A stretch of 6,122 nt of DNA from Candidatus Omnitrophota bacterium (GTDB lineage: Bacteria; Omnitrophota; Gorgyraeia; Gygaellales; Profunditerraquicolaceae), in NCBI GenBank assembly GCA_903907475.1, contig CAIVOB010000059.1, forward strand, positions 1 through 6,122, given 5' to 3'. The notes under the pieces are model-generated. The model saw only the letters and a list, made by a program, of their open reading frames with translations, did not search any database and had not been told where the DNA came from. The position numbers and the translations under genes were made by a program. Of this stretch, positions 1-4,863 are shown in pieces; within the stretch, counting starts at the first letter, position 1, and every line of letters starts with the position of its first letter.

Positions 1-57
1 CGTTTTAGTTAGATTTGACCTCTTACTATGTCAATTGGAGTAGGAGGGAGATAGAAC
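1..57. other. Window edge, no gene assigned
   Basis: This short stretch has no gene I can support. One + frame is open from the left edge to a TAG at 41-43 and could be the last 13 codons of an upstream gene, but that is too little to identify. An AGGAGG sequence at 42-47 lies 10 bases before an ATG at 58. Confidence 0.3.
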
Positions 58-132
58 ATGGATAAAAAAGATATTGACAAAACACATAAAAGTATATACA
101 ATTGTATATACTTAGGTTCAGAAGGATATTAG
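58..132 (+). CDS. Possible 24-codon leader ORF, doubtful
   Basis: ATG at 58 opens a 24-residue frame ending with TAG at 130-132. The only support is an AGGAGG at 42-47, ten bases upstream, which is a little far but usable. The peptide (begins MDKKDIDKTHK) matches nothing I recognise. The frame overlaps the predicted promoter and operator of the next gene (74-113), so it would have to be translated from a transcript starting further left. It may be the remnant of a gene start or pure chance. Confidence 0.15.
   Translation: MDKKDIDKTHKSIYNCIYLGSEGY
74..102 (+). promoter_or_regulatory. Sigma70-type promoter of the antitoxin-like operon
   Basis: A perfect -35 box TTGACA (74-79) is followed after exactly 17 bp by TACAAT (97-102), which differs from the consensus -10 at one base. 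Transcription would start near 109, leaving about 50 bases of leader before the ATG at 158. The -10 box lies inside the palindrome at 90-113, so a protein bound there should block RNA polymerase. Confidence 0.8.
90..113. promoter_or_regulatory. Perfect 24-bp palindromic operator
   Basis: Each half is AAGTATATACAA read inward, giving a perfect 24-bp inverted repeat with no spacer. It contains two copies of GTATATAC (92-99 and 104-111), each palindromic itself, spaced 12 bp from centre to centre. Such an array suits two ribbon-helix-helix dimers bound side by side. It covers the -10 box and predicted start point, which fits autorepression by the antitoxin-like protein encoded directly downstream. 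The symmetry and position are seen in the sequence; the identity of the binder is inferred. Confidence 0.75.
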
Positions 133-145
133 GAAAAATAATAAA

Positions 146-151
146 GAGGTG
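146..151 (+). promoter_or_regulatory. RBS GAGGTG that sets the start at 158
   Basis: GAGGTG (within AAAGAGGTGAT) ends six bases before the ATG at 158. The upstream in-frame GTG at 149-151 is itself part of this ribosome binding site, so it is very unlikely to be the start codon. Confidence 0.75.
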
Positions 152-157
152 ATTAGA

Positions 158-403
158 ATGAGAAAAATTAAATTAACTAAACAAGAACAATGGATTGAAG
201 ATCATGCTGAAGAATTTGTTCCAGTAAAAAGGGAACTGTATAATGAAATCGTAGCTGCCATTGAACGCAAAAAAAAAGAAATGGTTTTGAATATGCGCAT
301 TAACCGGGATGACTTGGAAGCGATTAAGCAAAAAGCGCGCAACTCAGGTATTAAATACCAAACGTTTATTTCTGAAATCTTGCACAGAGTAGCTAAGGCG
401 TGA
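158..403 (+). CDS. CopG-like ribbon-helix-helix antitoxin
   Basis: The 81-residue protein resembles the CopG-type antitoxins of type II toxin-antitoxin modules. The N-terminal part (KIKLTKQEQWIED, then EEFVPVKRE, about residues 3-27) is the acidic segment typical of this family and is expected to contact the partner. The C-terminal part (about 43-80) is a ribbon-helix-helix: strand VLNMRIN, helix DDLEAIKQKARNSG, turn, then helix KYQTFISEILHRV. Such proteins dimerise through the strand and bind DNA with it. The strong promoter overlapping a perfect palindrome just upstream fits autorepression. The ATG at 158 is chosen over GTG 149 because of the ribosome binding site. The usual partner (a BrnT- or RelE-like toxin) is not visible on either side; the next gene, one base downstream, encodes a different small protein. 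The fold is well supported; the role as an antitoxin is inferred from the family. Confidence 0.8.
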   Translation: MRKIKLTKQEQWIEDHAEEFVPVKRELYNEIVAAIERKKKEMVLNMRINRDDLEAIKQKARNSGIKYQTFISEILHRVAKA

Positions 404-404
404 A

Positions 405-590
405 ATGAATATGAAAAATAATAAGCTTTTAATTGATCTGCTATGGCAGCGATTAAGGATGTTGGAAAATACGGAAGCACTTTATGAACAAAATCCAAAT
501 TTACCGTCAAATGTGAGGATAGCGAATGTTCAATTGGTTCAGAATGATGTATCTGCTTTAAAGAAAAAATTAAAGAAAAGATTTGCGTAA
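405..590 (+). CDS. Hypothetical 61-residue helical protein in the antitoxin operon
   Basis: I do not recognise this protein. Its ATG lies one base after the antitoxin stop codon, so the two genes are almost certainly co-transcribed and probably translationally coupled. A second in-frame ATG at 411 is an alternative start with better spacing to the weak AAGG at 395-398. The sequence suggests two helices: a leucine-rich one (LLIDLLWQRLRMLENTEALYEQ, about 8-29, pattern only) and a C-terminal amphipathic one ending in the basic run KKKLKKRF (about 53-60), joined by a proline-containing link NPNLPSNV. There is no signal peptide or membrane segment. Position alone suggests a toxin or accessory partner of the antitoxin-like protein, but it matches no toxin family I know. 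It could equally be a coiled-coil nucleic-acid-binding protein. Confidence 0.6.
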   Translation: MNMKNNKLLIDLLWQRLRMLENTEALYEQNPNLPSNVRIANVQLVQNDVSALKKKLKKRFA

Positions 591-617
591 TTCAAGGATG
601 AGATAGGATTTGGGTTG

Positions 618-633
618 TTTACGGTTTTACGAT
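618..633. repeat. Tandem TTTACGGT / TTTACGAT octamers
   Basis: Two adjacent 8-base units differ at one position. The same octamer recurs at 720-727 (TTTACGAT), and a variant TCTACGAT is at 706-713, inside the 20-bp repeat copy. This suggests a degenerate short repeat spread over the interval rather than unrelated matches. Confidence 0.5.
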
Positions 634-692
634 TTTTATGATTGGGAGTAGTCTTGCTAAGGAGGATTTTTTTGGTGGGCACGTGAAATGAG

Positions 693-712
693 ATTACGTA
701 CACTGTCTACGA
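693..712. repeat. 20-bp direct repeat, left copy
   Basis: ATTACGTACACTGTCTACGA matches 1696-1715 at 19 of 20 positions (C697 versus T1700). A shared TGAGAT lies immediately upstream and partly overlapping (689-694 here, 1687-1692 there), separated in the right copy by five extra bases. Within the repeat, CGTACAC and GTCTACG (697-711) form an imperfect inverted repeat around T704, six of seven pairs matching. The two copies are 1003 bp apart and bracket the Bro-N gene. Confidence 0.85.
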
Positions 713-729
713 TGTGCTGTTTACGATGT
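703..729. repeat. 13-base direct repeat pair
   Basis: CTGTCTACGATGT (703-715) and CTGTTTACGATGT (717-729) match at 12 of 13 positions with a 14-base period. The left unit overlaps the end of the 20-bp repeat, so the left end of the putative cassette holds an iterated motif that the right end (1696-1715) lacks. Confidence 0.7.
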
Positions 730-787
730 TAGATTTGGATCTTTTCTGCGTCTGTTGTTGTAGGGGTGGGTAATGACAACGCAGAAA

Positions 788-793
788 AAGGAG
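788..793 (+). promoter_or_regulatory. RBS AAGGAG that sets the Bro-N start at 800
   Basis: AAGGAG lies six bases before the ATG at 800. The earlier in-frame ATG at 773 has only a G-rich GGGGTG-type sequence ahead of it and would add nine mostly polar residues not expected from the family, so 800 is preferred. Confidence 0.65.
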
Positions 794-799
794 AAGAAT

Positions 800-1624
800 A
801 TGGATACAAAGATAGCGATATTTAAAGGAAAAGAAGTACGGAAAACTATTCATAATGATGAGTGGTGGTTTGTGGTCGAGGATGTGGTTGTGGCATTAAC
901 AGATACTGTTAATGCGAAAGATTATATAAATAAGATGCGCCTTCGGGATGAGGAGCTAGCTAAAGGGTATGGACAATTTGTCCATACCCTTCCTATTGAA
1001 ACGGCAGGCGGGAAACAACATATGAATTGCGCTAATACAGAAGGAATTTTTCGTATTGTTCAATCAATCCCATCTCCTAAGGCGGAGTTATTTAAACGTT
1101 GGTTAGCAAAAGTTGGTTATGAACGTATTCAGGAGATTGAAGATCCAGAGTTGGCAACTAAGCGGACGAGGATGCTTTACAAACTTAAAGGCTATTCGGA
1201 TGATTGGATCGAAAAGCGGATGCGGGGAATTGTTATTCGTGAAGAACTTACGGATGAGTGGCTGAAACGTGGGGCACAAGAAAAAAGGGATTATGAAATT
1301 TTAACGGCCGAGATTTCTAAGGCTACTTTTGGGGTTACGCCTAGCCAGTATAAGAAGATTAAACGGTTAAAATGCGAGAATCTGCGTGATCATATGGATG
1401 ATTTTGAGCTTATTTTTTCGATGCTGGGAGAAAGGGCAACGACCGAAATTCATCGCACGGAAGATTCGCGGGGCGTGCCGAAGCTTAAATCTGATGCTCA
1501 GGCAGGAGGGGATATTGCCGGTAACGCCAGAAAGCAGTTGGAGAAAAGAATAAAAAGGCCGATTGTCTCAAGAGATAATTTTTTAGAGCAAACTAGAAAA
1601 GTTAAGAAACTGTTTAGTAAATAA
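800..1624 (+). CDS. Bro-N domain protein with DinD-like C-terminal region
   Basis: The 274-residue protein has an N-terminal Bro-N domain (about residues 5-110), the fold shared by phage antirepressors and baculovirus BRO proteins and thought to bind nucleic acid. Visible landmarks are IFKGKEVRKT, EWWFVVEDVV, MNCANTEGIFRIVQSIPSPKAE and FKRWLAKVGYERIQE. The C-terminal part (about 115-262; landmarks RTRMLYKLKGYSDDWIEKRM, ENLRDHMDDFELIFSMLGE, TTEIHRT, GGDIAGNARKQLEKR) matches the extension I know from proteins annotated as Bro-N/phage antirepressor or DNA-damage-inducible DinD. The function of that part is not established; a regulatory or damage-response role is inferred. The gene looks full length and undamaged. 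It stands alone, bracketed by 20-bp direct repeats, and contains a perfect inverted repeat at 963-991. The ATG at 773 is an alternative start giving 283 residues. Confidence 0.85.
   Translation: MDTKIAIFKGKEVRKTIHNDEWWFVVEDVVVALTDTVNAKDYINKMRLRDEELAKGYGQFVHTLPIETAGGKQHMNCANTEGIFRIVQSIPSPKAELFKRWLAKVGYERIQEIEDPELATKRTRMLYKLKGYSDDWIEKRMRGIVIREELTDEWLKRGAQEKRDYEILTAEISKATFGVTPSQYKKIKRLKCENLRDHMDDFELIFSMLGERATTEIHRTEDSRGVPKLKSDAQAGGDIAGNARKQLEKRIKRPIVSRDNFLEQTRKVKKLFSK
963..991. repeat. Perfect 14-bp inverted repeat inside the Bro-N gene
   Basis: AAGGGTATGGACAA (963-976) is exactly reverse-complemented at 978-991, with T977 at the centre. It covers codons 55-64 (KGYGQFVHTL) of the Bro-N protein. 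As RNA it would form a long hairpin with a tiny loop; as DNA it could bind a symmetric protein. It lies inside an intact frame, so it is not a terminator. Confidence 0.9.
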
Positions 1625-1668
1625 AAAATACAAATATATGAGGTTGCAATTTGAAACTATAAATATTT

Positions 1669-1697
1669 CTTTCATAAACGCTTATCTGAGATATAAT
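1669..1697 (+). promoter_or_regulatory. Predicted promoter of the ugd-uxs operon
   Basis: A perfect -10 TATAAT (1692-1697) lies 17 bp after CTTTCA (1669-1674), a poor -35 matching three of six consensus bases. Transcription would start near 1704, inside the right copy of the 20-bp repeat. A strong -10 with a weak -35 often indicates dependence on an activator, but that is inference. Confidence 0.5.
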
Positions 1698-1715
1698 TAT
1701 GTACACTGTCTACGA
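1696..1715. repeat. 20-bp direct repeat, right copy
   Basis: ATTATGTACACTGTCTACGA matches 693-712 at 19 of 20 positions. It overlaps the last two bases of the -10 box and covers the predicted transcription start of the ugd gene, ending 14 bp before the ATG at 1730. The imperfect dyad seen in the left copy is here TGTACAC/GTCTACG, one pair weaker. Confidence 0.85.
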
Positions 1716-1729
1716 ATTGGGGAGGGGAA

Positions 1730-3025
1730 ATGTTTAATATTGGGGTAATTGGAACAGGGTATGTAGGATTAGTCACGGCAGCGTGCCTGGCAGATTTAGG
1801 AAATAAAGTAATTTGTGTTGATAATGATTATAAAAAGATTGAAAACCTTAAGAAAAATATTATTCCGATTTATGAACCGGGATTGGCGGAATTATTAAAG
1901 AAAAATAGATTAGCCAAGCGTATATCTTTTGGCCATAGTATTAAAGAAGCGACCACGAAGTCTGAAATAATTTTTATTTGCGTCGGTACTCCGGCAAATG
2001 CGGATGGCGGGGCGGATCTTTCCGCGGTAGAGAAAGTTGCTTTTGAGATCGCGCAAGCTATTAAAGGTTACAAAGTTATTGTGGGGAAAAGTACGGTTCC
2101 GGCTTTAACCGGTGAGCGCATTAAGCAGGCAATTGAGATAAAAACGCAGGGTAGGGTTAATTTTGACGTGGTTTCTAATCCGGAATTCTTGCGCGAAGGC
2201 CAAGCGATCCATGACACGATGCATCCAGATCGGATCGTGATCGGCGTAGAATCTAAACACGCCGAAGATATTATGTGCCGGCTTTATAAGCCGCTTAAAA
2301 GTCAGATTGTGGTGACTAATATTCAAACTGCGGAGATCATTAAGCACGCCTGCAATTCATTTCTTTCCACCAAAATATCTTTTATTAATGCCATTGCGCA
2401 CATCTGCGAGAAATTAGGCGCGGATGTGGAGATGGTCGCTCAGGCGATGGGGCTGGATAAACGGATTGCCAAAGACTTTCTTAATGCCGGGATCGGTTTT
2501 GGTGGATATTGTTTTCCTAAGGATTTAGATGCTTTTATTCATTTAGCGGAAAAACACGGTTATAATTTTGAATTATTAAAATCCGTGCGTAAAATTAATG
2601 AAGAGCAAAAAAGATTTTTCATTAAAAAGATTGAAGAGACGCTTTGGAATATTAAAAATAAAAATATTGGAGTGCTGGGTTTAAGTTTTAAACCAAATAC
2701 CGATGATATCCGTAATTCTATTGCCATGGAAATTATTCGAACTTTAAAATCAGCGGGTGCAAAAATTAAGGCTTATGATCCGCAGGCAATGGCAAAGGCG
2801 AAAGCCGAAATTCGGGGAATTCAGTTTTGTAAAGATTCTTACGCGGCCGCAAAAAATAGCGACTGCTTATTGATCATGACAGAATGGGCGGAATTTAAAA
2901 AATTAGATCTCGCGAAGATTAAAAAGTTGTTGGCCCAACCGGTGATTATCGACGGTAGAAATATGTTTGAGCCAGCGGCAATGAAGAAACTGGGATTTGT
3001 TTATAAATGCGTTGGCCGCTGCTAA
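1730..3025 (+). CDS. ugd: UDP-glucose 6-dehydrogenase
   Basis: This cytoplasmic enzyme oxidises UDP-glucose to UDP-glucuronate with two NAD+. At 431 residues it has the usual family length. The N-terminal Rossmann domain shows GTGYVG (8-13) and the ribose-binding acid D31. Further landmarks are YEPGL (48-52), ICVGTP (83-88), GKSTVP (119-124) and SNPEFLREG (149-157, with E152). K205 and N209 in IKHACNS and the catalytic C261 with K264 and D265 in CFPKD complete the active site. The C-terminal UDP-binding domain has GLSFKPNTDDIR (317-328). The residue before the catalytic Cys is Tyr (GGYC) rather than the commoner Ser, a tolerated-looking variant. The ATG follows the purine-rich GGGGAGGGG (1719-1727). 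The UDP-glucuronate decarboxylase gene lies 28 bp downstream and would use the product directly, so the two form an operon, probably from the promoter at 1669-1697. Confidence 0.96.
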   Translation: MFNIGVIGTGYVGLVTAACLADLGNKVICVDNDYKKIENLKKNIIPIYEPGLAELLKKNRLAKRISFGHSIKEATTKSEIIFICVGTPANADGGADLSAVEKVAFEIAQAIKGYKVIVGKSTVPALTGERIKQAIEIKTQGRVNFDVVSNPEFLREGQAIHDTMHPDRIVIGVESKHAEDIMCRLYKPLKSQIVVTNIQTAEIIKHACNSFLSTKISFINAIAHICEKLGADVEMVAQAMGLDKRIAKDFLNAGIGFGGYCFPKDLDAFIHLAEKHGYNFELLKSVRKINEEQKRFFIKKIEETLWNIKNKNIGVLGLSFKPNTDDIRNSIAMEIIRTLKSAGAKIKAYDPQAMAKAKAEIRGIQFCKDSYAAAKNSDCLLIMTEWAEFKKLDLAKIKKLLAQPVIIDGRNMFEPAAMKKLGFVYKCVGRC

Positions 3026-3042
3026 AAGATTTGTTAACCTAC

Positions 3043-3047
3043 GGAGG
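3043..3047 (+). promoter_or_regulatory. RBS GGAGG that sets the decarboxylase start at 3054
   Basis: GGAGG ends six bases before the ATG at 3054. The frame is open back to an ATG at 2997, but that would overlap ugd and add 19 residues ahead of the first strand of the Rossmann fold, so 3054 is the start. Confidence 0.85.
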
Positions 3048-3053
3048 CAGGTA

Positions 3054-3986
3054 ATGAATATTTTGATTACGGGCGGGGCGGGTTTTTTGGGCTCGCATTT
3101 ATCGCGTCGATTGCTTAAGGCTGGCCATAAGGTTATTTGCATTGATAATCTTATTACTGGTTCACTTTTTAATATTAAAGACATTAAAAAGGATAAAAAT
3201 TATAAATTTATAAAACATGATATTACCAAACCCATAGAGATTAAAACTAAACTTGACTGGGTAATGCATTTTGCTTCTCCGGCTTCACCGAAAGATTATT
3301 TAGAGCATCCGATTAAGACGCTTAAAGTCGGAACCTTAGGAACGCATAATTGTTTAGGCATTGCTAAAGCGCATAAAGCTAAATTTTTTCTGGCGTCGAC
3401 TTCAGAGGTTTATGGCGACCCTAAAATTTCTCCGCAGCCGGAGGAGTATTGGGGGAATGTGAATTCTATCGGCCCGCGTTCTTGTTACGACGAAGCAAAA
3501 AGAGCAGCCGAAGCCTTAACCTTTGCCTACTATCGTCAGCATAAAATCGCGATTCATGTTATTCGTATTTTTAATACTTATGGCCCAAATATGAGATTAG
3601 AAGACGGAAGAGTGGTTTCGAATTTTATTGTTCAGGCGTTGCGGGGCCAGTCACTGACGATTTACGGTAAAGGCAATCAAACGCGTTCGTTTTGTTATGT
3701 TGATGATTTAGTTGAAGGGATTATCCGTTATATGAAAATAAATTATACCGGGCCGGTGAATTTAGGCAGCCAGTTTGAGTTTACGGTCCTGGAATTAGCG
3801 AAAAAAGTAACTGAATTAACCCAATCAAAATCAAAAATTAAGTTTGCAGCACTCCCTCAAGACGATCCTAAACAACGCCGGCCGGATATTCGCAAAGCCG
3901 GGAAGCTTCTCGGTTGGAAGCCTAAAATTACTTTGAATGAAGGTCTCCAAAAAACCATCATTTATTTCCGCGAAAAATTGCATTAA
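3054..3986 (+). CDS. uxs: UDP-glucuronate decarboxylase (UDP-xylose synthase)
   Basis: This extended short-chain dehydrogenase/reductase of 310 residues converts UDP-glucuronate to UDP-xylose and CO2 through a bound NAD+ that is reduced and reoxidised. Landmarks are MNILITGGAGFLGSHL at the N-terminus (GGAGFLG, 7-13), the NAD ribose-binding D31, STSEVYGDP (115-123, with E118), YWGNVNSIGPRSCYDEAKR (132-150) holding the catalytic Y145 and K149, then RIFNTYGPNMR (171-181), RSFCYVDDLVEG (211-222) and the late RRPDIRKAGKLLGW (275-288). The YWGNVN..GPRSCYDE block separates UDP-xylose synthases from dTDP-glucose dehydratases and epimerases. It lacks the N-terminal membrane anchor of animal enzymes and the second domain of ArnA, so it should be soluble. 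The gene follows ugd by 28 bp, which supplies its substrate. UDP-xylose often inhibits UDP-glucose dehydrogenase in known systems; whether it does here cannot be seen. Confidence 0.95.
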   Translation: MNILITGGAGFLGSHLSRRLLKAGHKVICIDNLITGSLFNIKDIKKDKNYKFIKHDITKPIEIKTKLDWVMHFASPASPKDYLEHPIKTLKVGTLGTHNCLGIAKAHKAKFFLASTSEVYGDPKISPQPEEYWGNVNSIGPRSCYDEAKRAAEALTFAYYRQHKIAIHVIRIFNTYGPNMRLEDGRVVSNFIVQALRGQSLTIYGKGNQTRSFCYVDDLVEGIIRYMKINYTGPVNLGSQFEFTVLELAKKVTELTQSKSKIKFAALPQDDPKQRRPDIRKAGKLLGWKPKITLNEGLQKTIIYFREKLH

Positions 3987-4000
3987 GATAATGATTTTAG

Positions 4001-4009
4001 TGCTATAAT
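4001..4009 (+). promoter_or_regulatory. Extended -10 promoter of the peptidase gene
   Basis: TGCTATAAT is a perfect extended -10 element (TGnTATAAT). No good -35 lies at 16-18 bp; TTGCAT at 3978-3983 is 20 bp away. The first base after a six-base discriminator is position 4016, the A of the ATG, so the transcript is predicted to be leaderless. The element TTTTAGTGCTATAATTTT recurs nearly unchanged before gmd. Confidence 0.7.
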
Positions 4010-4015
4010 TTTCTT

Positions 4016-4807
4016 ATGCCTACACGCCTATCCCTAGGTTGTTTCAAAGATCCCAAAGATGTGCGCGACATTCCCATGAGCTTAGTTTTACCTACCGTTA
4101 GCGTTCCTGTTAGTTTTGATTTTACTAAATCGATGAGTCCGGTGAGGAATCAGGGTAGCGAAGGAACTTGCGTCTCGTTTGCTTCAGTGGTGGGAGTTAA
4201 GGAATTCCAGGACAAAAAAGAATATCGCAAGCTGGTTAAACTTTCCCCGCGTTTTCTTTATAATCTTTGTAAGAAATTTGACGGAATTCCTTATGAAGAT
4301 GGCACTTATCCGCGGATCGCGATGAAGGTATTATTGAATTATGGCGTATGTCATGAATCTTTTTGGCCGTATGTTGCGCTGAAGAAAGGTGTGGCGCGCG
4401 CGGGTGCCGATAAAGATGCCATAAAGTTTAAAATTAAGGCCTATGCGCGAATCAAATCTTTAATGGAAATGAAGCGGAGCTTGCTTGTAAATGGCCCTTT
4501 TCTTGCCGGGGTAGAAGTATATAAATCCTGGTTTACGAAAAAAGTAGAAAGTAGCGGGATTGTTCCTTTACCTAAACCTAAAGAAGATTTAGCCGGTGGG
4601 CACGCGATTTGTATTGTGGGTTATGACGATAAATTCGGGATCTTTAAGTTTAAGAATTCCTGGGGCGCGAATTGGGGCAGTGCTGGCTATGGATTCCTGC
4701 CTTATGAATATATGAAAAAATACTGTAGCGATGCCTGGAGCGCTACGGATTTAATTGAAAACCCGAAGGCTCTGGTGAGATCAATTCAGGCTTCCAAGGT
4801 AGCTTAA
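4016..4807 (+). CDS. Papain-family (C1A) cysteine peptidase, no signal peptide
   Basis: The 263-residue protein carries the complete C1A active site: Q46 (oxyanion hole) and the nucleophile C52 in VRNQGSEGTCVSFA (43-56), H196 in GGHAICIVGYDD (194-205) and N214 in FKNSWGANWGSAGYGFLPYEY (212-232). The N-terminal segment LGCFKDPKDVRDIPM (7-21) is the short DxRD-type lead-in seen in several prokaryotic C1 peptidases, and the mature domain follows almost at once. No I29 inhibitory propeptide, hydrophobic signal peptide or membrane segment is visible; C9 lacks the hydrophobic run a lipobox needs. The enzyme is therefore predicted to be cytoplasmic and not made as a conventional zymogen. Its start codon has no ribosome binding site and lies at the predicted transcription start. 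It sits between two nucleotide-sugar gene pairs but is separately promoted. Its substrate is unknown. Peptidase identity is strong; its role in this locus is open. Confidence 0.9.
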   Translation: MPTRLSLGCFKDPKDVRDIPMSLVLPTVSVPVSFDFTKSMSPVRNQGSEGTCVSFASVVGVKEFQDKKEYRKLVKLSPRFLYNLCKKFDGIPYEDGTYPRIAMKVLLNYGVCHESFWPYVALKKGVARAGADKDAIKFKIKAYARIKSLMEMKRSLLVNGPFLAGVEVYKSWFTKKVESSGIVPLPKPKEDLAGGHAICIVGYDDKFGIFKFKNSWGANWGSAGYGFLPYEYMKKYCSDAWSATDLIENPKALVRSIQASKVA

Positions 4808-4854
4808 TTGCCCTCCGTTTTTGAACAGAAAACTCTTTATTTCTCGTGTTTTAA

Positions 4855-4863
4855 TGCTATAAT
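4855..4863 (+). promoter_or_regulatory. Extended -10 promoter of gmd
   Basis: TGCTATAAT again forms a perfect extended -10, within TTTTAATGCTATAATTTT. There is no good -35 at the right distance. Transcription would start near 4870, giving a leader of about 54 bases with a normal ribosome binding site (AAGGAG, 4909-4914) nine bases before the ATG at 4924. Confidence 0.65.

Larger units (their letters stand above)
591..799. other. Repeat-rich intergenic region before the Bro-N gene
   Basis: No gene is supported here. The + strand is rich in G and T. It holds tandem TTTACGGT/TTTACGAT octamers at 618-633, a copy of the 20-bp repeat at 693-712, and a 13-base direct repeat at 703-729. An AAGGAGGA at 659-666 looks like a strong ribosome binding site but no usable reading frame follows it. 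A weak promoter candidate is TTGTTT (615-620), 16 bp, TATGAT (637-642), which could serve the Bro-N gene. No terminator hairpin is apparent after the preceding operon. Confidence 0.5.

Noticed and set aside
202..510. 102-codon reverse-strand frame
   Set aside because: It lies opposite the antitoxin-like gene and its partner, has no ribosome binding site or recognisable protein family, and the + strand genes have a clear promoter and spacing.
618..729. TTTACGAT repeats as a CRISPR array
   Set aside because: The units are 8-13 bases, unevenly spaced and lack uniform spacers; no cas gene is present.
963..991. Inverted repeat as a rho-independent terminator
   Set aside because: No T run follows, and it lies within an intact conserved reading frame that continues for over 200 codons.
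2105..2347. 80-codon reverse-strand frame
   Set aside because: It is wholly inside the well-supported UDP-glucose dehydrogenase gene and its translation resembles no protein.
2507..2515. Tyr before the catalytic Cys of ugd (GGYC) as a sign of inactivity
   Set aside because: The position varies in the family and every catalytic residue (E152, K205, N209, C261, K264, D265) is present.
2997..3053. Upstream start for the decarboxylase giving 19 extra residues
   Set aside because: The extension overlaps ugd, has no ribosome binding site, and precedes the normal MNILITGGAGFLG start, which has GGAGG six bases upstream.
2903..3184. 93-codon reverse-strand frame
   Set aside because: It straddles the end of ugd and the start of the decarboxylase gene, both strongly supported on the + strand.
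4016..4050. Peptidase C9 as a lipoprotein attachment site
   Set aside because: The preceding residues MPTRLSLG are too short and lack the hydrophobic stretch of a lipoprotein signal.
4808..4850. Possible terminator after the peptidase gene
   Set aside because: There are T-rich stretches but I could not find a GC-rich stem ahead of them.
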